NCBI GenBank assembly: GCA_023512375.1
Contig: JAILZS010000001.1
Span: forward strand, 62,001 to 126,000
DNA: 64,000 bases
DNA from: Bacillota bacterium
GTDB lineage: Bacteria > Bacillota > Sulfobacillia > JAJZYS01 > JAILZS01
Direction of reading: 5' to 3'
The notes under the pieces are model-generated. The model had not been told where the DNA came from. It did no database searches and saw only the letters and a program-made list of their open reading frames with translations. Numbering within the stretch: position 1 is the stretch's first letter; each line of letters starts with the position of its first letter. Made by a program: the position numbers and the translations under genes. Below are positions 52,600 through 62,251 of the stretch, in pieces.

Positions 52600-54797
52600 C
52601 CCTGGAGGGCGAGGTGGAGCGCGTCACCTTCCACAACCCCGCCAACGGCTATACCGTCCTGCGCCTGCGGGCGGGCGGGGAACGGGTGACGGTGGTGGGG
52701 CGCTTCTCCGCCGTCTCCGTGGGCGAGCGCCTGCGCGTGCACGGCGACATGGTGGAGCACCCCACCTACGGCAGCCAGTTCCGGGCCGAGGCGTACGAGA
52801 CGTTCGTCCCCACCACGGTGGAGGGCATCGAGGCCTATCTGGGGAGCGGGGTGATCAAGGGCGTCGGCCCCGCCCTGGCCCGCCGCCTGGTGGCCGAGTT
52901 CGGCGCCCGCACCTTGGAGGTGATCGAACAGAGCCCCGCCCGTCTGCGCAAGGTGCCGGGCGTGGGCGCGGCCAAGGCGGCGGCCATCCGGGAGCGCGTC
53001 ATGGCCACGCGCGAGGCGCGCGAGGTGTTCATCTTCCTCGAGGGGCACGGCATCACCCCGGCCATGGCGCAGCGCATCTACGACCAGTACGGTCCCGGCG
53101 CCGTCGCCTTGGTGCGGGAGAACCCCTATCGCCTGGCGGAAGAGGTGCGGGGCATCGGCTTTCGCATCGCCGACCGCATCGCGCGCAGCGTCGGCTTCGA
53201 CCTCGCCTCGCCGGCACGGGCTCGGGCCGCCTGCGAGTACCTCCTGTCGGAGGCGCGCGACGCCGGGCATTGCTTCCTCCCGCGCAGCGTGCTGGCGGTC
53301 CGGCTGGCGGAGCTCTTGCGAGAAGGGACGGGGGAGGAGGCCCAGGGGGAGAGGGAGCCGGAGGCTCTCGACCTCGACGCCGTCCTCGACGGCCTGCGCC
53401 TCATGGGGCGGGTGGTGGTGGAGCCCATCTCCGGCCCGGACGGCGGCGAGGACGCGGCCGTCTTCCTCTCCTCCGTCCATCGCCAGGAGGTGACCGCCGC
53501 CCAGGGGCTGGCGCGGCTCCTGGCGGCGGAGCGGGAGGGGGAGAGGCCGGCCGCCGACTTCGCTGCGGCCAGCGGCCTCGTCTTGAGCGAGGAGCAGATG
53601 CGGGCGGTGGCGAGCGCCTTCGCCCACCGCCTGTTCGTGCTCACGGGGGGACCGGGCACGGGCAAGACCACGGTGCTGCGCACGCTCCTCGACGCCTTGG
53701 AGGCGCACCGCGAGCCCTACCTCCTGGCCGCGCCCACCGGCCGGGCCGCCAAGCGGCTGGCGGAGACCACCGGGCGCAGCGCGCGCACTCTGCACCGCCT
53801 GCTCGAGTACGGCGGGCGGGGCGAGCAGGGGCGCATCTTCGGGCGCGACCGGGACAACCCCCTGCCGCCCTGCACGGTGATCGTGGACGAGGCGTCCATG
53901 GTGGACCTGTGGCTGTTCGCCCACCTGGTCGAGGCCCTGCCGGCAGGGGGGCGGCTCGTGCTGGTGGGGGACAAGGACCAGCTGCCGTCGGTGGGGGCGG
54001 GCAACGTGCTGCGCGACCTCATCGCCTCGCGGGTGGTGCCCATGGCCGCCCTCACCCGCATCTACCGGCAGGAGGCGGGAAGCCGCATCGTGGAGAGCGC
54101 CCACGCCATCCTGCAAGGGCGGATGCCCCGGTTCACGCCCCCCGACGGCGAGTTCACCCTGGACGAGACCCCCGACCCCGAGGCGTGCGCCGCCCGCGTC
54201 ACCTCTCTCGCCCTGGCCCTGGGCAGCATGGACAACGTCCAGGTCCTCACGCCCATGCGCCGCGGGCCGGCGGGTGTGGAGGCGCTCAACCTGCGCCTGC
54301 AGGCGGCGCTCAACCCGCCCGCCCCGGGGCGGCCGGAGGTGAACGTGCGGGGGGCGCCGCTTCGGGTGGGGGACAAGGTGATGCAGATCCGCAACAACTA
54401 CGCGAAGGCCGTGTTCAACGGCGACAGCGGCACGGTGGTGGCGATCGACCCGGCCGAGCCCACCGTCACGGTGCGCTACCCGGAGCCCGAGGCGGACCGT
54501 GACGTCGTGTACGCCGGACGGGAGCTGGACGAGATCACCCTCGCCTACGCCGTCTCCGTCCACAAGTCGCAGGGGAGCGAGTACCCGGCCGTGGTCCTGG
54601 CCATGCTCACACAGCACTACATGCTCCTGCAGCGAAACCTGCTCTACACGGCGGTGACGCGCGCCAAGACGCGCGTGGCCATCGTCGGCCAGCGCCGGGC
54701 CGTGGCCATGGCGGTGCGCAACAACCGCGTGGCCGAGCGCCACACCCGCCTGAGGGAGAGGCTGGGCCAGGCGGTGGCCGAGGCGGGGGCGACCTGA
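52596..54797 (+). CDS. recD2: RecD2-type helicase (RecD/TraA family)
   Basis: VTLEGEVERVTFHNPANGYTVLRL; VLTGGPGTGKTTVLRTLLDAL; IVDEASMVDLWLFAHLVEALPAGGRLVLVGDKDQLPSVGAGNVLRDLI; VHKSQGSEYPAV. Confidence 0.95.
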   Translation: MTLEGEVERVTFHNPANGYTVLRLRAGGERVTVVGRFSAVSVGERLRVHGDMVEHPTYGSQFRAEAYETFVPTTVEGIEAYLGSGVIKGVGPALARRLVAEFGARTLEVIEQSPARLRKVPGVGAAKAAAIRERVMATREAREVFIFLEGHGITPAMAQRIYDQYGPGAVALVRENPYRLAEEVRGIGFRIADRIARSVGFDLASPARARAACEYLLSEARDAGHCFLPRSVLAVRLAELLREGTGEEAQGEREPEALDLDAVLDGLRLMGRVVVEPISGPDGGEDAAVFLSSVHRQEVTAAQGLARLLAAEREGERPAADFAAASGLVLSEEQMRAVASAFAHRLFVLTGGPGTGKTTVLRTLLDALEAHREPYLLAAPTGRAAKRLAETTGRSARTLHRLLEYGGRGEQGRIFGRDRDNPLPPCTVIVDEASMVDLWLFAHLVEALPAGGRLVLVGDKDQLPSVGAGNVLRDLIASRVVPMAALTRIYRQEAGSRIVESAHAILQGRMPRFTPPDGEFTLDETPDPEACAARVTSLALALGSMDNVQVLTPMRRGPAGVEALNLRLQAALNPPAPGRPEVNVRGAPLRVGDKVMQIRNNYAKAVFNGDSGTVVAIDPAEPTVTVRYPEPEADRDVVYAGRELDEITLAYAVSVHKSQGSEYPAVVLAMLTQHYMLLQRNLLYTAVTRAKTRVAIVGQRRAVAMAVRNNRVAERHTRLRERLGQAVAEAGAT

Positions 54798-54839
54798 GGG
54801 GATCCGCCGACGGGACCGACCGGAAAGGGGAGAGCGAGC

Positions 54840-56003
54840 GTGTCCGCCGATTTCTACCGATTCGATGCCATGCTCACGCTCGAGGAGCGGCAGGTGCGCG
54901 ACGCGGTGCGGGAGTTCGTCGAGCGGGAGGTGCGCCCCGTCATCGGCGCCTGTTGGCGCGAGGGGCGTTTTCCCATCGAGCTCGTGCCGCGCATGGCGGA
55001 GCTGGGGCTCTTCGGCCCCACGTTGCCCGAGCGCTACGGCGGCCTCGACCTGGGGGCGATCCCGTACGGCCTCATGATGCTGGAGCTGGAGCGCGGCGAC
55101 AGCGGCCTGCGCTCGTTCGCCTCCGTGCAGGGGGCGCTCGCCATGTACGCCATCTACCGCTACGGCTCGGAGGAGCAGCGCCAGCGCTGGCTTCCCGCCA
55201 TGGCGCGAGGGGAGAGGATCGGCTGCTTCGGCCTCACCGAGCCGGACGCCGGCTCCGACCCCGGCGCCATGCGCACGCGCGCCCGGCGCGACGGCGACGC
55301 CTACGTCCTGGACGGCGCCAAGCGCTGGATCACGAACGGCAGCATCGCCGACGTGGCGGTGGTTTGGGCGCGCGACGACGAGGGCGAGGTGGCGGGCTTC
55401 CTCGTGGAGCGCGGCACGCCGGGGTTCAGCGCGCCGGAGATCGAGACCAAGGCGTCCATGCGCGCCTCGGTCACCTCCGAGCTCGTGCTCGAGGGCGTAC
55501 GCGTGCCCGCCGACCAGCGCCTGCCGGGGGCGCGGGGCCTGGGGGCGCCGCTCTCCTGCCTGACGCAGGCGCGCTACGGCATCGCCTGGGGGGCCCTGGG
55601 CGCGGCCATCGCCTGCTACGAGGAGGCGCTCGCCTACACGAAGGAGCGCCTCTCCTTCGGGCGCCCGATCGCCGCCGCCCAGCTCACCCAGGAGCGGCTG
55701 GTGGACATGCTCGCCCGCATCGTGCGCGGCCAGCTCCTGGTCCACCGCCTGGGCCAGCTCAAGGACGCGGGCCAGATGACGTATCCCCAGGTGTCGCTGG
55801 CAAAGCGGGAGAACGCCCGTGCCGCCCTGGAGGTGGCGCGCATGGCGCGCGAGCTTCTGGGCGGCAACGGCATCTCCACCGAGTACGGTGCCTTCCGCCA
55901 CATGGCCAACCTGGAGACGGTGGACACGTATGAGGGCACGTACGAGATCCACACCCTCATCGTGGGGCGGGAGATCACGGGCGAGGGGGCCTTCGGCCGC
56001 TGA
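54840..56003 (+). CDS. Acyl-CoA dehydrogenase (glutaryl-CoA dehydrogenase-like)
   Basis: IGCFGLTEPDAGSDPGAMRTRARRDGDAYVLDGAKRWITNG; RHMANLETVDTYEGTYEIHTLIVGREITG. Confidence 0.92.
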   Translation: MSADFYRFDAMLTLEERQVRDAVREFVEREVRPVIGACWREGRFPIELVPRMAELGLFGPTLPERYGGLDLGAIPYGLMMLELERGDSGLRSFASVQGALAMYAIYRYGSEEQRQRWLPAMARGERIGCFGLTEPDAGSDPGAMRTRARRDGDAYVLDGAKRWITNGSIADVAVVWARDDEGEVAGFLVERGTPGFSAPEIETKASMRASVTSELVLEGVRVPADQRLPGARGLGAPLSCLTQARYGIAWGALGAAIACYEEALAYTKERLSFGRPIAAAQLTQERLVDMLARIVRGQLLVHRLGQLKDAGQMTYPQVSLAKRENARAALEVARMARELLGGNGISTEYGAFRHMANLETVDTYEGTYEIHTLIVGREITGEGAFGR

Positions 56004-56012
56004 AGGGCGGCG

Positions 56013-56774
56013 CTACGCCGCCTGCCCGGGCCGACGGTAGCCGGCGCGCCGCAAAAGGTCGCCCACCGTCGTCACCGTGTACCCCTGGGCCCGCAGCATG
56101 GGGAGGAGGCGGCGCACCGCCTCCACCGTGGCGCTGCGGTCGCCGCCCCCGTCGTGGAAGATGACGATCCGACCCGGGGCCATCTGGCGCATGGCGCGCT
56201 GCACCAAGGCGTCGGGGCTCTGGCGCAGGTAGTCCCGGGTGTCGACGCTCCACTGCACGATGACGTAGCCCAGGCGGCCGAGCGCCGCCCGCGCGGCCGT
56301 GTCGCCCACCCCCTGGGGCAGGCGGTACAGGGTGGGCCGGCGGCCCACCAGGCCCTGGAGGAGGTCGGCGGCCTCGTTCGCCTCCGCCGCCACCTCCTCC
56401 TCCGTGCGCCCCCTGAGGCGGATGTGGTGCATGCCGTGGTTGCCGAGCTCCATGCCGGCAGCGGCTTCCGCCCGCACCAGGTCGGGGTAGCGCGCCACCT
56501 CCTGGCCGATGAGGAAGAACGTGGCCCGGGCGCCGTTGGCCTTGAGGATGGAGAGGATCTCGGGCGTGTAGCGGGGGCTGGGGCCGTCGTCGAAGCTGAA
56601 CGCCACCACCTTGTCCGCCAGGGGGACGCCGCGCACCGTGGGCGCCAGGCGCACGGCGGAGGGAGCCGGGGCGGGCGCCCTGGCGCCGGCGGCGGGCCGG
56701 GGCGCGGCCAGGACGAGGGCAAGGGAGAGGACGGCCGACAGGCCGGACACGGTACGGACGGGCGCCGAGGACAT
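56013..56774 (-). CDS. Secreted polysaccharide deacetylase (NodB domain)
   Basis: VVAFSFDDGPSPRYTPEILSILKANGARATFFLIG; ELGNHGMHH; IVIFHDGGGDR. Confidence 0.92.
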   Translation of the reverse strand: MSSAPVRTVSGLSAVLSLALVLAAPRPAAGARAPAPAPSAVRLAPTVRGVPLADKVVAFSFDDGPSPRYTPEILSILKANGARATFFLIGQEVARYPDLVRAEAAAGMELGNHGMHHIRLRGRTEEEVAAEANEAADLLQGLVGRRPTLYRLPQGVGDTAARAALGRLGYVIVQWSVDTRDYLRQSPDALVQRAMRQMAPGRIVIFHDGGGDRSATVEAVRRLLPMLRAQGYTVTTVGDLLRRAGYRRPGQAA

Positions 56775-56909
56775 GGCATCGCCTCCTCGGCGCCTATTCT
56801 CTCCCGGGCAAGGCGTGCTTCAGCCGCGGCTGGGGCGAGGCACGCGGGCGCGCCTGCGCGGGGTGGAACGAGGCGGCGGTAGGGGGCGGCGGCCATGCGC
56901 CCGGGCCGG

Positions 56910-57551
56910 CTACGCCTCCCCGCCCGAACCCGCCGCCCCTGACGGGTCGTCGCAGTCGCCGCTCGTGCAGTTGGGCGGGAACCCTGGCGGGCAGGGGGGC
57001 AGGCCCTGGACGGTGCATGGGGCCGGGGTGCAGAAGCCGTACGACGGCACGAGGAGCTGGACCGTGGCCACCGACTTGAGGACGAGGCAGACCGTGAGCT
57101 GGCAGCACACGCTCTTGCCGATGATGGCGCAGGGGCCGCAGGAGGTGGAGGCGATGACGCACTCCTGGGTCGTGCCGGCGGGCCCGCACAGGGTCGCGGT
57201 CTTGAGGAAGTTCACCGGCAGGGTGAGGGTGCAGGTGTGGCCGCTGGGGTCGGTGAGGGTGACGGTGAGGGTGAGGGAGACGGCGAAGGTGGCGTTGACG
57301 AAGTCGTCCACGCCCGTGGGGGTCGTCCCCACCAGGTTGCACGAGGAGGCGGTCACGGCGCAGGTGGCGGTCGTGCCGCTCTCGGCCGCGATGTCGCAGC
57401 ACGGCCCGGACGGGATGTTCGTGCACAGGTTGTTGAAGGTCTCGGTCTGGAAGCACGAGTCGTAGACCTTGGTGACCTCGATGCAATCGATCTGCGTGGG
57501 CGCCGGGCAGCCCGACGGCGGGCACGGGCCGGGCACGATGGGGCTCGACAT
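56910..57551 (-). CDS. Cysteine-rich structural/surface protein of unknown function
   Basis: 22 Cys in 213 aa; QIDCIEVTKVYDSCFQTETFNNLC; GGGAGG SD upstream of ATG 57551. Confidence 0.7.
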   Translation of the reverse strand: MSSPIVPGPCPPSGCPAPTQIDCIEVTKVYDSCFQTETFNNLCTNIPSGPCCDIAAESGTTATCAVTASSCNLVGTTPTGVDDFVNATFAVSLTLTVTLTDPSGHTCTLTLPVNFLKTATLCGPAGTTQECVIASTSCGPCAIIGKSVCCQLTVCLVLKSVATVQLLVPSYGFCTPAPCTVQGLPPCPPGFPPNCTSGDCDDPSGAAGSGGEA

Positions 57552-57662
57552 CGGGATCCTCCCTTCCGCGAGACGGGGGTCGGGCCACGCCACCTCTATG
57601 TCGAGCGCGGTCGGACGGTGCGGGACGGCGCCGGTCGGCGTCTTGGGGGCCGGAAGACGGCG

Positions 57663-57691
57663 CGCCCCGGCGGGCGGATCCCGCCGGGGCG
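57663..57691 (-). terminator. Hairpin after the dppB-like gene
   Basis: CGCCCCGGCGGG-CGGAT-CCCGCCGGGGCG 12-bp stem. Confidence 0.55.
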
Positions 57692-57733
57692 TCGGAGGGG
57701 AGGCGCGGGGCGCATTCGGCGCGCCCGGCGCGA

Positions 57734-58663
57734 TCACTCGACGGCGCTCAGGCCGATGCGCGGATCGAGGAGGGTGTAGACGATGTCGACGGCGATCGTG
57801 GAGGCCACCACCACCGCGCCCACCACGATCACCACCCCCTCGAGGACCGGCAGGTCGTTGGCCAGGATGGCCCCCCATGCGAGGGTGCCGAGGCCCGGGA
57901 TGCCGAACACCTGCTCGGTGACGAGGGCGCTTCCCATGAGCGTGGCCATGTCGAGGCCCGCCATCGTGACGATGGGGCGTACGGCGTTGCGCAGCACGTG
58001 GACGAAGAGGATGCGTCCCGCGCCGACGCCCTTGGCGCGCGCCGTGCGGACGTAGTCTCGCGCGTACTCCTCGAGCACGCTGGAGCGGCCCATGCGGGTG
58101 TAGTAGCCGGCACCGGTGAAGGCGAGGCTGAAGGCGGGTAGGACGAACCAGTCGGGCTGGTTCACGGCCCCGAGGGGGAAGATCGGCAGACGGAAGGCGA
58201 GGAAGTAGAGCAGGATCAGGCCGAGCCAGAAGGAGGGCATGGTGAGGCCCAGGGTGGCCACCACGCTGGCCAGGCCGTCGATGGCCGTCCCCTGGCGCAG
58301 GGCGGCGATGAGGCCGAGCGTCACGCCGATGAGGAGTTCGCCCACAACCGCCGCCACCACGAGCTCCACCGTGTAGGGCAGGGCGTCCCCCAGCGCCTGG
58401 GCCACCGGCTGGTTCGTGCCGTAGTTGACCCCGAAGTCGCCGTGGGCGAGGCCCCACACGTAGTGCGCGTATTGCACGGGCAGCGGGCGATCGAGGCCGA
58501 GCTGGCGCCGGATGCTGGCCACCACCTGGGCCGGGGCGTTGCGCCCTGCGATCGCCCGGGCGGGGTTGATCGGCATCACGTAGCCGATGACGAACACCAG
58601 CGTGACGATGCCGAGCATGACCCCGACACCGCTCAACAGGCGGCGCACGACGAACCGGAACAT
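57734..58663 (-). CDS. Peptide/oligopeptide ABC transporter permease (DppB-like)
   Basis: MFRFVVRRLLSGVGVMLGIVTLVFVIGYVMP; RTARAKGVGAGRILFVHVLRNAVRPIVTM; TEQVFGIPGLGTL. Confidence 0.93.
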   Translation of the reverse strand: MFRFVVRRLLSGVGVMLGIVTLVFVIGYVMPINPARAIAGRNAPAQVVASIRRQLGLDRPLPVQYAHYVWGLAHGDFGVNYGTNQPVAQALGDALPYTVELVVAAVVGELLIGVTLGLIAALRQGTAIDGLASVVATLGLTMPSFWLGLILLYFLAFRLPIFPLGAVNQPDWFVLPAFSLAFTGAGYYTRMGRSSVLEEYARDYVRTARAKGVGAGRILFVHVLRNAVRPIVTMAGLDMATLMGSALVTEQVFGIPGLGTLAWGAILANDLPVLEGVVIVVGAVVVASTIAVDIVYTLLDPRIGLSAVE

Positions 58664-58687
58664 GGCCGGCCCCCCATGGCGCGCGGG

Positions 58688-59596
58688 CTACGCGCGCATC
58701 TCCATGGCGTCCCTGAGCGCGTCTCCCAGGAGGTTGAAGCCGAGGACGGACAGCCCGAGCGTCGCGCCCGGCACGATCATGAGCCGGGGGGCGCTCGTCA
58801 GGTACTGGCTGCCGGCGGCGATCATGTTGCCCCAGGAGGGCGCGGGCGGCTGGACGCCGATGCCGATGAAACCGAGCGAGGCGGTGAAGGTGGCCGTCGT
58901 CGAGAACTCAAGCGTCATGTACACGACGGCCGTGCCCCACACCTGGCGCATGACGTGCCGCCATAGCGTGCGGGCGTGCGTGGCCCCCATGGCGCGGGCC
59001 GCCTCGACGAACTCGAGCCCCTTCACCGCCAGCACCTCGGCGCGCACGATGCGCGCCAGGTAGAACCAGTTCACTGCCCCGATGATGAGGATGAGGGTCA
59101 GGGGCGAAGGGCGCATGACCAGCGCCAGGAAGGCGGCGAGGAGGACCGTGGGCACGGCGAGGAGGACCTCCGTCACGCGCATGAGGACGGCGTCCACCCA
59201 GCCGCCGTAGTAGCCGGCCAAGCCGCCGAACAGGGTGCCCACCGCCGTCGCCAGGAGGTTGGCCAGGAGCGCGATCGCCAGCGTGTTGCGCGTGCCCCAG
59301 AGGAGGCGGCTGAGAAGGTCGCGGCCGAGCTCGTCCGTCCCCAGGGGAAAGGCGGCGCTGGGCCCGAGCGGCGCGCCGTCGGGGGCGAGGCCGTTGGGGA
59401 ACTGGTAGTAGGGCGAGTGGGGGGCAAGGACCGGGGCAAGGAGCGCCACGGCCACGAAGGCGAGGGTGATGGCGAGGCCGAGCGCGCCGAGCGGTCGGCG
59501 CCTGAGCCGCCGCCACACCCGCAGGGCCGAGGGCGCGCCGGCGTCGGCGTCCGGGAAGCCGGGCGCGGCCACCGACCCGGCGGCGCGCATGGGCAC
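58688..59596 (-). CDS. Peptide/oligopeptide ABC transporter permease (DppC-like)
   Basis: FPLGTDELGRDLLSRLLWGTRNTLAIALLANL; VEAARAMGATHARTLWRHVMRQVW; LNLLGDALRDAM. Confidence 0.93.
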   Translation of the reverse strand: MPMRAAGSVAAPGFPDADAGAPSALRVWRRLRRRPLGALGLAITLAFVAVALLAPVLAPHSPYYQFPNGLAPDGAPLGPSAAFPLGTDELGRDLLSRLLWGTRNTLAIALLANLLATAVGTLFGGLAGYYGGWVDAVLMRVTEVLLAVPTVLLAAFLALVMRPSPLTLILIIGAVNWFYLARIVRAEVLAVKGLEFVEAARAMGATHARTLWRHVMRQVWGTAVVYMTLEFSTTATFTASLGFIGIGVQPPAPSWGNMIAAGSQYLTSAPRLMIVPGATLGLSVLGFNLLGDALRDAMEMRA

Positions 59597-59684
59597 GATG
59601 GGCGCTCCCTCCTTCGGTGGACGCCCGGCCCGTGCGGACGCCGGCGCGGCCCGAGGGGGGAGGGCGGCCGAGGGGCCTGGGCCA

Positions 59685-59712
59685 TTGACTGCGAGGATGA
59701 CTTCAGCATAAT
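59685..59712 (+). promoter_or_regulatory. Sigma-A-like promoter for the substrate-binding protein gene
   Basis: TTGACT - 16 bp - CATAAT in a local AT-rich patch. Confidence 0.5.
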
Positions 59713-59732
59713 GACCTAAGGACTTTTGTCAA
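59705..59732 (-). promoter_or_regulatory. Sigma-A-like promoter for the permease genes, overlapping the + strand promoter
   Basis: TTGACA - 16 bp - TATGCT on the minus strand. Confidence 0.45.
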
Positions 59733-59754
59733 CCGCAGCGGGCGCTGCGAAAGG

Positions 59755-61377
59755 ATGAGGGGAATGTCGCGATCTACCGCCAGAGTGCTTCCGGCCGCCG
59801 CGGCGGCGCTCCTCCTGGTCGGCGCGGGACCGGTGACGGCCTCGGCCGCGAACGCCCACCGGGCCCAGGCGGCCAGGGCGATCACGGCCGAGATCAGCTC
59901 CGACCCGACGTCGCTCGACCCCGCCGTCGGCTTCGACCCCTTCTCGTGGTCCTTCATCCATGCGACGTTCGTCAGCCTGCTTACGTTCAACGACAAGAAT
60001 CTGAAGATTGTGCCCTGGGGCGCGGCGGCCATGCCGACCGTGAGCGACGGGGGCCGCGTCTACACGTTCCACCTGCGCCACGGCCTTCGGTTCAGCGACG
60101 GCGAGCCGGTCACGGCGAGCGACTACGCTCTTGCCATCGACCGGATCCTCACGCCGTCCACGAAGTCGCTCGTGATGGCGTTCTACGACGTGATCCAGGG
60201 GGCGTCGGCCTACTCGAGCGGCAAGGCGAAGAGCGTGTCGGGGATGAAGGTCCTCGGCCCCTACACGCTCCAGTTCACCCTCGTGCGGCCCGACCGCACC
60301 TTCCTCGACGTGATGGCCATCCCCAACACGGCGGCCGTCCCCCCTAAGGCGCTGGCGAAGGAGCCGCGCACGTTCGGCCTCCACCCCGTGGGCGACGGGC
60401 CGTACGTCGTGCAGAGCTACGTGCCCGGGCGGGAGATCACGCTGGCGAAGAACCCCTCGTACTTCGACGCCCGTTCCGTCCCCACCCCGGCCATCGACGT
60501 CACGATCGGCCTTACGCCGACGACCGAAGCGTTGCGCGTCGAGGACGGCACCACGGACGTCATGATGGACACCCTGCCCACCAGCGTCTACCTGGGCGTG
60601 TACAACAACCCTCGCTACCAGGCGTACCTGCGCCACTTCAGCGCCATCACGGACAACTACGTCGCCCTCAACATGCGCAAGGCCCCGTTCACGAACAAGC
60701 TCGTGCGCGAGGCGGCCGCGTACGCGGTGGACCGAGTCCAGGTCCTGCGCGCCATCTCGGGGCTGGGCACGATCCTGACGCAGATCGAGGCCCCGGGGAT
60801 GCCCGGCTTCGACCCCTCCGTCAAGCCCCTTCCCTACGACCCGGCGAAGGCCCGCAAGCTCCTGGCCGAGGCCGGCTACCCGGGTGGCAAGGGCCTGCCC
60901 ACGATCACCTTTGCCGACGCGTCGGGCGGGTTCACGGCCGGGCCCAACGTCGCCCAGGTCGTGCAGCAGGACCTGGAACAGGTGGGCTTCAAGGTGCAGA
61001 TCAAGGTGATGTCTGCTGGGGCCTTCCTCAGCGCCGTCGGCCAGTACCCGATGACGATGGGCATCTACGGCATGGACTATCCCGATCCGTACGACCTCAT
61101 CGCCAGCCAGTTCGAGTGCAGCGAGATCGCGGCGGGCAACAACTGGCAGTACTACTGCAACCCCTCGGTCGACCGGGCGCTGGAGGCGTCGCTCAGCCTG
61201 CCGCTGTCCAAGGCGATCCCGGTGTACCGCCGGCTGCAGGCCGAGATCCTCTCCTCCTACCCGTGGATCCCCCTCTACTACACGAACTACTGGTTCCTCG
61301 TGAACCCGGCGCTGCGGGGTTTCGGGTCCAACCCCGTCTTCCCCATGCTCTTCGCCTCCTGGCGCCTGAGCGGTTGA
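59755..61377 (+). CDS. Peptide ABC transporter substrate-binding protein (SBP_bac_5/DppA-like)
   Basis: Signal peptide; EISSDPTSLDPAVGFDPFSWSFIHATFVSLLTFN; YTFHLRHGLRFSDGEPVTASDYALAIDRI. Confidence 0.94.
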   Translation: MRGMSRSTARVLPAAAAALLLVGAGPVTASAANAHRAQAARAITAEISSDPTSLDPAVGFDPFSWSFIHATFVSLLTFNDKNLKIVPWGAAAMPTVSDGGRVYTFHLRHGLRFSDGEPVTASDYALAIDRILTPSTKSLVMAFYDVIQGASAYSSGKAKSVSGMKVLGPYTLQFTLVRPDRTFLDVMAIPNTAAVPPKALAKEPRTFGLHPVGDGPYVVQSYVPGREITLAKNPSYFDARSVPTPAIDVTIGLTPTTEALRVEDGTTDVMMDTLPTSVYLGVYNNPRYQAYLRHFSAITDNYVALNMRKAPFTNKLVREAAAYAVDRVQVLRAISGLGTILTQIEAPGMPGFDPSVKPLPYDPAKARKLLAEAGYPGGKGLPTITFADASGGFTAGPNVAQVVQQDLEQVGFKVQIKVMSAGAFLSAVGQYPMTMGIYGMDYPDPYDLIASQFECSEIAAGNNWQYYCNPSVDRALEASLSLPLSKAIPVYRRLQAEILSSYPWIPLYYTNYWFLVNPALRGFGSNPVFPMLFASWRLSG

Positions 61378-61483
61378 GCGCGCCCAAGCCGCGCGGCGCG
61401 GGGACCGCAGCACCGGGGGGGAGATCCTGGTATGCTAGGCCCGAACGCCGTCCCGGGTGCGGGATTCGGCGCGGAGGAGAGCC

Positions 61484-62251
61484 ATGACGCGGTACGAGCA
61501 CACCATGCGCGTGATCCAGCAGTACATCGCCGAGCACCAGCTGGGCCCCGGCGACCGCCTGCCCGCCGAGACGGAGCTGGCCCAGATCGCCGGCGTAAGC
61601 CTGATCACGGTGCGCCGCGCCATGGCCGAGATGGCCAACCGGGGCCTGGTACGGCGCGAGCAGGGGAGAGGCTCGTACGTCGAGGCCACGCTCATCGACG
61701 CCGAGACGACGCGCCTGGGCAGCCTGCGCGAGACGCTGGGCGGACACCACGCCCTGACCACCGAGATCCTGGGCGTGGTGGAGCGGGCGGCAACCGAGCG
61801 CGAGCAGGCGGCGCTCCGGCTCTCGCGCCTGGGGCGGGTGTGGGAGGTGACGCGCCGAAGGCTCATCGACGGCGAACCGGCCATCGTCGAGGTGGCGACG
61901 GTGCCGACGCTCAAGGCGCCCGCCCTGGACGCCGCCCTGGGGGCCGACCCGAACGTGTCCCTCTACCGCCTCTTGGCGGAGCGCTACGGCTTGGAAGAGG
62001 GGCATGAGGAGCAGACCCTGGTCGTGCGCCTGCCCGATACGACGACGCGGGAGCGCCTGGGGCTTGGGCCGGGGGACCTCGCGGTCGTGGTCACGGGCGT
62101 GAGCTACGCCCTCGACGGCCAGCCGTTCGACGCCTTCCGCATGGCCTACGACGCCCGCCGCTTCGCCTTCCACCTGCGGTCGACACCGCAGGCGGCACTG
62201 GTGGCCGTCACGCGCGACATCGCCTCCGCCGGGCGGTCGAAGACCGGCTAG
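61484..62251 (+). CDS. GntR/HutC-family regulator with UTRA domain
   Basis: QYIAEHQLGPGDRLPAETELAQIAGVSLITVRRAMAEMANRGLVRREQGRGSYV; UTRA-like C-terminus. Confidence 0.92.
   Translation: MTRYEHTMRVIQQYIAEHQLGPGDRLPAETELAQIAGVSLITVRRAMAEMANRGLVRREQGRGSYVEATLIDAETTRLGSLRETLGGHHALTTEILGVVERAATEREQAALRLSRLGRVWEVTRRRLIDGEPAIVEVATVPTLKAPALDAALGADPNVSLYRLLAERYGLEEGHEEQTLVVRLPDTTTRERLGLGPGDLAVVVTGVSYALDGQPFDAFRMAYDARRFAFHLRSTPQAALVAVTRDIASAGRSKTG

Noticed and set aside
52242-55952. 1236-aa minus-strand ORF opposite coaX-recD2-acyl-CoA dehydrogenase
   Set aside because: Antisense GC artefact; His/Arg/Gly-rich with no family resemblance, while the plus strand encodes clear RecD2 and ACAD.
57230-57300. 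Repeated GTGAGGGT units that look like a small tandem repeat
   Set aside because: They encode alternating Thr/Leu/Val (SLTLTVTLTDP) in the Cys-rich protein; best explained by beta-strand coding bias.
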